From contig CM043944.1 in NCBI GenBank assembly GCA_014529385.2, forward strand, positions 81,272,384-81,336,383: a stretch of DNA of 64,000 nucleotides, given 5' to 3'. The DNA comes from Adiantum capillus-veneris. Lineage: Eukaryota; Streptophyta; Polypodiopsida; Polypodiales; Pteridaceae. Below, piece by piece: positions 24,049 to 33,034 of the stretch (positions are counted from its first letter, which is position 1; each line of letters starts with the position of its first letter). The position numbers were made by a program, and so were the translations under genes. The notes under the pieces were generated by a model, which saw only the letters and a list, made by a program, of their open reading frames with translations, was not told the DNA's origin and did not search any database.

Positions 24049-25287
24049 TTGAAGCAACATGCCAAGAAACTTAAAAAGCGAGGGATGGGACCCTTTGTGA
24101 TTAGTGACTTATCACAAAGTGGAGCTGTCAAACTTGCTACATTGGCAGGCGAAGAAATGCCAAATTGGATTAGTGGGTGTCGGTTAAAGAAGTATCATTT
24201 ACCACTAACACAGGATATGCTTCAACAAATCCATCAAGAAAAACAACGGATGAAGGAGAAACAGAGGGTACGAGAAGAAGCACAAGCAAAAGCAAAAGAA
24301 CGCATTGCAAAAAGAAGGCTTCTACGACGACAACAACAAAGTGGATCACCGTTGCGAATAAATGCTATTCGATTAACGAATTTTGGTGAAGACACAGGGG
24401 AACCAATAATTGCAGTCAAAGTGGGTAGCAATCAAGTTGAATTGCCGGCATTGCTTGATTCCGGAGCTCAAGCAAATCTGATCTCTTACAAATTATATAA
24501 ACAGCTCAAGCTTAAGGAACAACTCCATCCTACTCAACAAGTACTGGAAAGTAGTACATCGCATTCACTAGGAACATTGGGCTGTAAAATATTGCATGTA
24601 CAAGTACATCAATATGTTGACCCCCACAAGTTCTATGTGGTTGAGGATGCGAGCACACTACACCCCATGTTGTTGGGACAACCTTGGCACAAAGAGTATA
24701 ATGTGCAGATAGATTGGAATTCGGATACAGTCAAAATTCAGCATGCACAAGAACAACAGGTGGTAGCCTTTGCTCAGACAACCCGGAAGAACCAGATGAT
24801 AGCACCAGCATCACTGGATAAACAACAAAAAGGATGGGTGCCAATAAAGCACAACACGATACCCAAGGAGAACAACCAGGGAACTGCCAACCTTATTCAC
24901 TACAAAAATAAGACAACACAGACCACAGTGAATAGATCAAGGTTAGCACGACGCGAAAAAAAAGTATGGGTACGGAAGGATAGAGGCGACCTGGCATACA
25001 AACCACAATACAATAGCAGAAGTCAAAAGAAGAACACATTTAAACCAACAACCAAGGGAATAAAAAAGATATGGATCCCAAAGAGAATGCTCAGTAACCA
25101 CTTAAATGCGACTCGCATTTGGATCCCCAAACCAAAGCAACAGGAAATCCCTTCAGTACAAGCAACACCAGCAGGCAGACACTCACTACATATGAAACCG
25201 GCAAACCGATCTATGTGGGTGCCGATTAGCAGAACAACAATGACGACCAAGGACGAGGCAATAAACCTATACAAGCCTCCACAATAA
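24049..25287 (+). CDS. Integrase C-terminus fused to a second retropepsin (PR2) and a W-motif tail
   Basis: An uninterrupted frame of 412 codons. Residues 1-60 are the integrase C-terminal GPY/F-like module (KKRGMGPFVISDL...WISGCRLKKYHLPL). Residues 60-105 are a charged helix. Residues about 105-230 are a second retropepsin fold: LPALLDSGAQANLIS (Asp codon at 24457, residue 137) and later HPMLLGQPWHKEYNVQIDW, the expected flap-distal LG element. Residues 230-412 are basic and carry five short W motifs: GWVPIK, VWVRK, IWIPK, IWIPK, MWVPI. Unlike PR1 at 19577, the catalytic DSGA is kept. A protease after integrase is not the standard gypsy order. It was probably once continuous with the upstream pol. 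Confidence 0.75.
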   Translation: MKQHAKKLKKRGMGPFVISDLSQSGAVKLATLAGEEMPNWISGCRLKKYHLPLTQDMLQQIHQEKQRMKEKQRVREEAQAKAKERIAKRRLLRRQQQSGSPLRINAIRLTNFGEDTGEPIIAVKVGSNQVELPALLDSGAQANLISYKLYKQLKLKEQLHPTQQVLESSTSHSLGTLGCKILHVQVHQYVDPHKFYVVEDASTLHPMLLGQPWHKEYNVQIDWNSDTVKIQHAQEQQVVAFAQTTRKNQMIAPASLDKQQKGWVPIKHNTIPKENNQGTANLIHYKNKTTQTTVNRSRLARREKKVWVRKDRGDLAYKPQYNSRSQKKNTFKPTTKGIKKIWIPKRMLSNHLNATRIWIPKPKQQEIPSVQATPAGRHSLHMKPANRSMWVPISRTTMTTKDEAINLYKPPQ

Positions 25288-26456
25288 AACTTACAAGGGC
25301 AATTAACAGAGAACAAGATTATAGGTACAACAGAAATGACACTTCCATCCACGGAAACAACCACGGACATATCAACAGTAGCGGAAATCCAAGCAAATTT
25401 TGCAAAGAAGACGATCAAACAAAGAGTTGTAGAGTTACAAATTTTACTTGCAAAGAAAATCCACCAGCCAAATCAACAACAAACAGGAAACCTCGATGTC
25501 GAATGCCAATAAGCATCTTGCTTATTCCCTCCTCTCGCACAACATTAATTTTTCCATGCATTGACTGAGTATGCATCAAATAGGGCCACATTACAAGGCC
25601 GCCCATTAGCACAATTTTTAACCCATGCACTGCACATACCCCGAGGTGATACCTTGTCGTCCGGGAGGACTCCGACTAGGAGGGGGGGAGGCATTCTCAA
25701 TGCGGACCCAATGAAGGTGAAAAGAGCATGTTTTTCGACTATTTTGAAGGGTTTTCGTTTGATTGCAAAATTTCTAGATTAACCTAAGTACATATGTCCT
25801 TATACAACACGAATCTACAAGTATATGGGGCCAAACGCCAAATTAGGTCTCTAGGTGTGTGTATAGATGTAAAAATAGCCATTTTTTGGGCAAAATATTG
25901 GTAAAACGGAGAAATCCGGCCATAAAAATTGCATGTGAGTGTACATAGTGTTTTGCGGTGATGTTTTTGAGTTATTATGATTTTTGGGGATTTTTTGGGT
26001 TTATTTTGCTATTTTCTTTTTAATTTTACTAATTATCGGCAGAAAAACTTCAAAAATACAAAAAGCAGGTGAAATACGATCGTAATGAAAAACAAAAAAT
26101 ATGGGGATAATCAGTGACTATAGGAAAACCTATGGTACAATGGGGGTGCAATTATGTGAATGGAGCGGAAGGCGTGTTTTGACCAGATTTTGATCGAAAT
26201 GTCAAATTTCTCGAAAATTGGGCAAACGGAGTCCAAATCAAGAACTTTTCGAGCCTAAACCACATCTCGCAAGAAGTTAGGAGCACATGTCAAATTTCAT
26301 AGAAAGTGGTCCAGGAACCCCCATTATAAGATCTTTTCACTTCACTTAGAGCTCATTTCTACTATTTCCTTCTTGAGAGAGAGCTCTTGCCACCTAGAAC
26401 GAACCGGACTTCCAGTTGCTTCTACAACGCGCACGACCACCCGACAGGCTCCAGAT
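25288..26456 (+). promoter_or_regulatory. Pol-ORF3 spacer of A with internal polypurine tract and TATA
   Basis: Non-coding. CTAGGAGGGGGGGAG at about 25677-25691 is identical over 15 bp to the PPT beside the 3' LTR (about 31850-31864), but is followed by GCATTCTC rather than an LTR start. TATAAG at 26325-26330 lies 139 nt before the splice donor at 26464. The TATA-to-donor stretch resembles 292-432 of family B. Inferred to act as a central plus-strand primer and an internal promoter. Confidence 0.5.
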
Positions 26457-28306
26457 ATGAGAGGTAGGCTCACCACCTTGAGCTTTTCGCGTATGTTTGA
26501 TGTTTTGTCACGAAAACTAGTGTAGGGTTCACACGGGGAACGGGTAGTAGAGACCTACAGGTAGAGGTAGCCACCTAACGGCTAACCCAATAGCAAAAAG
26601 GCTTCATAGGGGGTTTACCCTAGCATAGGAGACCACTCTTGAATGCACAAAAGCGGCAAAAAACCATCGGGAAAAACCCTAACTTCTAGAGCCCTACAAG
26701 AGGCCACCAAGTAGTAAATCGGTGAAAAGTCGCCCAAATGCTACCAAAACTCATGGGTAGGAGCATCTTGACATGCACTACAAGGCTATATAGCCCACAT
26801 GGCCATAAGGCGACCCAAAGCGGTACTAAGCTTCAGAAACGGCATCGGACACACAAAGCGTCAACTGGCTCTCACGGTCAAACAGGATGTCCGTTTGCCA
26901 CCAAACTTCACGAGCGGCTTTCCTAAACCATCAACAACCAAGTCCTATGGTGGTAGACCACCACAAGTCATCGACGACATGCAAACGCAACCACGGGCGC
27001 TTCCAAAGAGATAAATTGCCAAACGGAGCTCCGATGAAGCCAAAGCCAACAAAAACCATATGGCAAGGTTCCCCAACGAACCATGAAGCTATGGAGACTA
27101 ACATCAGGAAACTTTTCATCGTTGAAAAGCACTCCAAGAGTCAGAAAACGACTCAGAGGCTCTGAAAGCCAAATAGAGAGTTTCTATCTATCTTTTTGAC
27201 TTTTTATTGAAATAAGGCTTAAAGGGGACTCAGGGGGGCTAAGGGCATATACTAGTAGCACTTCTCCAAAAGAATTCATCAGGAGACATCCTACGTGTAG
27301 GATGTCTCAAGGCCATGTTTGGACACCAAACTCAATATCTCACCTCATACATGGCTTATACATGCTAGCCATCAAGTTTCATCACATTTGGACAAGAGTT
27401 GACCTCATATGCATTAAAAAACGGAAAGTCAGAGCATAGAGGCAATAAAGGGTCATAGACCTACCAAAACTAGTCCAAATCACATGAAACTTGCACAATA
27501 TACTCATCACATTGCCAAGCTAACTGTGGGGTCAGATATGGAAAATAATGAAATAGACATCCTACGTGTAGGATGTCTAAATGACCTATTTGACCTCCAG
27601 CTGGTGTTTTTGAGTTCCAGATATCTTTATAACATCTTCACAAGCTCATATATCAAATTTCAAGCCAAACCCATCACATTTGGCCCCAAAATGTCAAAGA
27701 TGCACTTTTCTGAGCCTAAAAACACTACACATGCTCCTAACAACACCAATACTTATCCAAATCAAAATCTAAGAGCAGGGCCATGTTCTACATGCTAAGG
27801 GCTACCCATAGAACCAAAATCAAGTCATTCTGAGAAAAGAGACATCCTACGCGTAGGATGTCTCCAGGGTCATATAGACCTTCTGTACAGGAATTGACAT
27901 CAGGGGAGTCTTTTACATGATTTAAGAAGCCTACATATCAAATTTCAATCCAATTGGATATCATTTGCCCATCCATATAGGACATCCTACCCATTTTGTG
28001 AGTCAAAAGCCTAAATCTACTCAAAATTGCACTTTTTGATGTCCAAATCAAATTCCAAGTACATAGCCATGTTGCACACGTCAAGGGCCACAAGCATGTC
28101 AAGTTTCATCAAAATCAGGGAAGGTAGACATCCTACGCGTAGGATGTCTACATGCTTATTTTTCAGCCAAAAACCTACTGTGGGCACATGCATGGCTTCC
28201 CTAGTCCCATTTGAGTTCTTATTTCAATTTTCAAGTCATTTGGGTAGTCAGAACTTAGTAGCTAATCTATAAAAAAACACTAACTTTGGACTACTGAGTG
28301 CAACAG
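26457..28306 (+). other. Mini coding exon (26457-26463) and putative ORF3 intron (26464-28306), family A
   Basis: ATGAGAG is followed by donor GTAGGC at 26464. The acceptor AG is at 28305-28306, preceded by the branch-point-like block CTAACTTTGG at 28280-28289, 23-25 nt upstream. Joining gives M-R-G-S-M, in frame with the ATG at 28312. Family B shows the same 7-nt exon, the same branch block and an in-frame join. Confidence 0.6.
27283..28150 (+). repeat. Palindrome-centred repeats in the ORF3 intron (family A)
   Basis: Four palindromes of 24-26 nt lie at 27283-27308, 27554-27579, 27840-27863 and 28125-28150, all variants of GACATCCTACGCGTAGGATG. Spacings are 271, 286 and 285 bp. A half copy, GACATCCTAC, lies at 27981-27990. 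The two upstream copies have TACGTGTA centres (one CpG to TpG change); the other two are perfect. Surrounding sequence shares only short phrases such as ATATCAAATTTCAA. Confidence 0.85.
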
Positions 28307-28311
28307 GATCC

Positions 28312-31300
28312 ATGGCTGCCACAAAGTCACCAGCAAAGAAGAAGAGGATGACTATCAAGGACTACTTAGAAGAAGTGGAGCCTTTTGTTATCCCAGAGGG
28401 AACCCTGAAGCCCACAAGCACTTGGATTCAAGATGACCTACTAGAAACCAATGATCTGAGAATCTACCAGGGAGTGTTTAAAGATCCAGAGGGAAATGCA
28501 GTGGAGCTGCCCATGATCCCTCAAGAGCTCAATGAATTTGTCAGGAGCAAGATGGGGGACTACTTGGAGAAACTGGATCTACACAATTACTTTGAAGCCT
28601 TGCTAGCAAGGATTGATGTTAAAAGAGTGTGGTAATTTGTCACAACAATCAAAGAGGATGGCATAGCCAGAGTTACAGATCTGCAAGACAAGCCTAATAC
28701 AATGATTGTCATCACAGAGAAGGTGGTGGCAGCAGCACTTGACCTCTCTAACAAAGGAGATAGTGTGACTAAGAGGCGGGATGACATTAAGGTCTACTCA
28801 GAGAAGAAAAATAACTATACATTTGAAGATATTGCAAACCCGAAGGTGGCCATCATGAGCCAATTATACAAACAGTACTTCCACATGTGTACCAAGCAGC
28901 CACAGAAATACAAGATGCCACCCGGAGCTATTGCCACCACTTTCACTTGGGCGATGTAGAAGAGCCACCCAAGGGAGATAAACTATGCCGTTTACATTCA
29001 CGACAACCTTGTGAAAATGGGGACCAAAAAATCCCACTTATATTGTGCCTGGTGAGTTGATAACCAAAGTCACCTATGGAGCATTGCATGCCAAGGGAAA
29101 TTGGCCTCTACCTCCCTCCCAAAATGATTGGCTCAAGCTGAAGGAAGACAAAGAAGAAGAGTCTCCTAAGGCTCCAAGGGTAGCCACAAGGTTGAAGCGC
29201 CGTTTAGAGACAGTGCCAGAAGAGCCTCCACAGCCCAAGAAGGGAAAGAAAGAAACTCTACAGGTGCCAATAAAGGAAACAAAGTCACAAAAAGCAGCAA
29301 GGCTGGAAAGACTAATGGAAAGTTTCAGAGCTGAGAGAGCGCTAAAATGGGATCTGAGCGAATTATGGAAGCCCTCACTTGAGGCTATGTCTGGATCATC
29401 TCGAAGAACTCAAAGGGATCGCTTTGAAGATTATATAAAGAATTTTGAGATCTTAGATGCTACAGCTGAGAATATCCCAAATATACCTTTTACGGAAGAA
29501 GAAGTTGATGATGTGAGATGGCAACTGCTAGAAGAGCAGGAAGGGCAAGAAAGAGAGAGAAAAACAAAGGCTGATCGGGACTTCAAGAAGAAGCAACCAA
29601 CCCCACCATCAAGCCAAGAATCCAGCCCTCCACCATCACCACCTCCTCATAGTCCTCCTCAAACCCGACAAATTGAGGAGTTGAACAAATCTGATGGGCA
29701 ACAAGACTCCAAGGAAGAGAAGAACAAAGAGGGAGAGCAGCAGACAGAAGTTGAACCAAAAGATGAGAAGCCAGATCTAGAAGAAAAAAACTATAGAATA
29801 TTTATTGATCTACTAGCTGCGGGATACTCTCGAGAAGAGGCAGCTAATGCAGCTTTTGAATTGTCGAGCACTAGACCCAAAGAATATATGCTGAGCCCTC
29901 GATTGGTGGAGTTGAAGGAAATGGACACAGATACAGTGGATTTATAGCCACAAGCCAATAATTGGGATGAAGTGATGCAAAGACTCATTGGGCTCAGAGC
30001 AAGGTCTATGGCCACTGAGAGTGAAATTGATAATCTCAAAGCAAATGAAGTTCAAATCAAAGCCGAGGTGGACTCGCTGCAAAAGCAGGACTAAGAGAAT
30101 ACACAGAAGCAAGCCAAGCTGCAAGCTGATCTGGACGCGGCACTAGAAAGATGCCAAGAGCTGGAAAGTCAGAGTCAAGAAGCAGACCAAAAGCTTCAAA
30201 GAGCAGAGGAGGAGTACAAGAAAATCAGCAAATCACTGACAGATGCGGAGAAAGAAAGAGACAACTTGACACTACAGCTTGTTGATGAGTCCAAAGAAGT
30301 GGAGACTTTGAGGAATGATAAGGAAAAAACTGAGCTAGAACATGAGGCCAACCAGGATGAAGTTATAGAGCTGAAAGATCAAATAAAAGTGAAGATCAGA
30401 CAATCCAGAGGTTAAGGGCATCCTCGAGCAGAGTCAGAGCTACTACCTCAACTAGCACTGCTTCAGAGAAGGATATATATGAAGAACAGATGAAAGAACT
30501 CCAAAATAATTTGACACTAGAGAAGAGGCAAAGATTGATGCTGGCCGAGGGCTCCCTAGTGATGCAAAGCCGTTTGGAGGATGAGAACAAGGCCATGAAA
30601 GATGAACTAGCAGCCTTAAAAAAGAAGATGGACAAGGATCTAAAGATGATGCAAACTGAAAATGAAGACACAGAGAGGAAGTTAGAAGGAGCTGAAAAAG
30701 CCAATGTTGAATTGAATGACCTCTTAGTGACCATGGGGGATCAAGCTGAACAGGAAAAGAAAGCATATCAAAAGCAGATTGATGAGCTAAAAGGCCAACA
30801 GCAGAGTGAAGAGAAACACTTGAGCACAGGGCCAGCAACAATGGAAGGAATTGACATAGACAATGTGTCAGATCCAATGGACACAACCATTCAAGAGGAC
30901 ATCCTTGTGGGACCATCCCAAGAGCGCCGGGATCTGACACAAGAAGAAAAAAGAAAATCTACAAAAGGCAATAGAAGCGGCAATAAAAGACACCGCCAAA
31001 GAAGCAATGGAGTGGGAGCAGAGGGTATTGAAGTCTATGACCATTCAGAAGTTAGATGCAAATGTTGTTCGACATGAATGGCTACAACCTTCTCTCCCAT
31101 ATCCTCTTCTCAAGTATGAAGCTGCTACAATACAAGAGGATTAAAGAGGAGCCGATAGTGCCACTATAAGAAGAAGATATCTCCAAACCAAAAGTAGTTA
31201 AGCTTATTGTGGACTCTCAGCCAAAATGGAGAAAGGCATGGCTAACTTAATACCCACAATATTTAGTACATCTGGTAGAGGCGCCTAAAATAATCAGAGA

Positions 31301-31812
31301 CAACCTTAGCTTTTGTCCTCTACCAAGGATGTGGACCTGGAAAGAACAAGATATGCTGAAGAAAAGCCACCCCGCATGGCTCATCTACCCAAATCTGCCA
31401 GGCTTGAAGGCAAGTGAGAGAATGAGTGAGCAATACATGGTGAAAACCCTAACGGGTGCCATTAAATTGTTCACTGGCTCGCCTGACCTCTCTTGCATCA
31501 TGCTCAGGAAAATATGTAAAACCCTTATGGTAGTTTTTGAGATCTTTAAACCTGGACAGGCAACAGACAACATATTCTTCTTCCAAGACACATATAGATG
31601 TGCGTATGAACTACTCTGCTCAGCCTTCCCATGAGGTGATAGATGCCCTCTACCAGCGAATAATGTTTTTCCCCTCGTACCATCTCCAGGTCTTTGAAGA
31701 AGCCTTCTACACCGGTTTCTTCACCATTGATATAGAAATATTCGGCCCTACGTTACTGGCCCAGCATGCATGGTATGAGTATGTACTGAAGATGCACGAA
31801 AGCCTCCATTGA
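28312..31812 (+). pseudogene. ORF3 of element A: coiled-coil protein between pol and 3' LTR, broken
   Basis: Homologous to 1885-5409 of family B. Pieces lie in frame 1 (28312-28959, with TAA 28633), frame 2 (29045-29947, then through TAG 29945 and TAA near 30091 to about 30390), frame 1 (30390-31077) and further shifts to 31812. The layout is an N-terminal domain, a Glu/Lys/Pro-rich middle with QTRQIEELNKSDGQQ, a long heptad-like coiled coil (about 29960-30810) and a C-terminal domain with YMVKTLTGA, DLSC and EEAFYTG blocks shared with B. The YMVKTLTG codons are nearly identical in DNA (4865-4888 versus 31436-31459). No signal peptide or membrane segment. Not an obvious envelope and matching no family I know. 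Confidence 0.75.
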
Positions 31813-31848
31813 AGAAGAAAATCTAATGTCATGTTGGGGACGACATGA

Positions 31849-31864
31849 TCTAGGAGGGGGGGAG
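31849..31864 (+). other. Polypurine tract before 3' LTR of A
   Basis: CTAGGAGGGGGGGAG abuts the LTR start TGTTAGC at 31865. It is repeated exactly inside the element at about 25677-25691. Confidence 0.75.
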
Positions 31865-32445
31865 TGTTAGCGGCTGGACACACCCAATGGAGGATGATTG
31901 CCCGGCGGGATACTAATTTCCTTTGTAATTATTCCTTAATTGAGAAGAAAACGTCATTTCACCTTTGTAAATAGTGGAGCTTGCAGAAGCTTCCAAATTG
32001 TATCCCATTTTTGACATTTAAACTGAGTAAATGGTTCAATTGGAACATTAGGGTTTGAGATTGTAAGGTATTTATACCACTTTTGACCTTAATGCAAAAA
32101 GCCTTTTGTCATTTTTTATAAGTTTTTTTTGTGTGAGTTGAGCGTACTCTGTGTACGAGAGAGAGTGAGAGTTTTATCTTGACGCTACACGCACACTGAT
32201 GGTCGGAATCGAGTGCGGAGAAGTGCAGTGTGTTGCCCCTGAAGAGAGCTATGTGCCAACACCTACATTGCAGGTGTACGGCCTGGCTTTGCGAGATCAA
32301 CCCACGAGCTATATCTGGTGATTCGGTGAGCATACGTTGTCCACTTTTGCATTTCAGCATATCCACACGTTCTCAATGAGTAGAGCTACACATTAGGCAC
32401 TTCAGTTTTCAAAAATGTTGACCTGTAAACTTCGACCAGACATCC
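31865..32445 (+). repeat. 3' LTR of A, first part (interrupted by copia G)
   Basis: Aligns with 13975-14560. It contains TATTTATACCAC at about 32069-32080 and a GTGAGC donor-like site near 32325. Its half-palindrome ACATCC is where G inserted (TSD CATCC, 32441-32445). The remainder of the LTR is at 37619-37977. Confidence 0.85.
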
Positions 32446-32673
32446 TGTTACCATATACATGTGGTAGTGATGTGTGTGAACACATTAGGACCGCCGGGGC
32501 ATTTTTTCCCTCTTTAGAAGGTTTTTTCCCCCGTGCATTGTATATACGCCCATCACTCTAGGGCTATCCATATTTTTCATTGCACACTAAGTAACACACT
32601 CTCTATTTTGTGCCTTGAGCTTCCTTCGTCTTCTCCAAGATGTGTGTGTTTCTCTGCAACCCTAATTCCAACA
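32446..32673 (+). repeat. 5' LTR of copia G
   Basis: 228 bp with TG...CA ends; TTGTATATACG at about 32537-32547 is a likely TATA region. There are eight substitutions relative to 37391-37618 and no indels. Confidence 0.95.
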
Positions 32674-32675
32674 AT

Positions 32676-32687
32676 TGGTATCAGAGC
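32676..32687 (+). other. Primer binding site of copia G (initiator tRNA-Met)
   Basis: TGGTATCAGAGC lies two bases after the LTR end. It is the standard plant copia PBS. Confidence 0.9.
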
Positions 32688-33034
32688 AGGTCACGTCCTC
32701 CAGGGCTTAGTCGCCAGCTGCTCTAGCACACGCCTGCGCACCTTCTTCGATTTCAGTGAGCTTTGGCGAGCATTCGTAGGTCGACAAAAATTTTGGAAAG
32801 CTCGAAGAGCTTGGTTTGCTCAGAATTTTGATTTGGGCTCATTTCGGCCTCTGTTTCCACTACAGGCATTACTGCACAGGCTATTTCGTCCTTTTGTGCA
32901 GAATTTCTGTCAGTGCCGTTTTCTGCATAACAGGTGCCTTATAGTCTTCTACGGTTTGTGCTATATAGCACAGTTTGTTCCCGCTCCGTTTCTCCTATTT
33001 TCGGGCAGCTTTCACATCAGGTGCAGCATTTACC

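Noticed and set aside
14963-28150. CRISPR-like array from the regularly spaced palindromes
   Set aside because: Spacing is about 285 bp, units between are themselves related, no cas genes occur, and the context is a plant retroelement.
28312-31812. ORF3 as an envelope-like gene, as in Athila-group elements
   Set aside because: No signal peptide, transmembrane helix or furin-like site is visible; composition is charged and coiled-coil.
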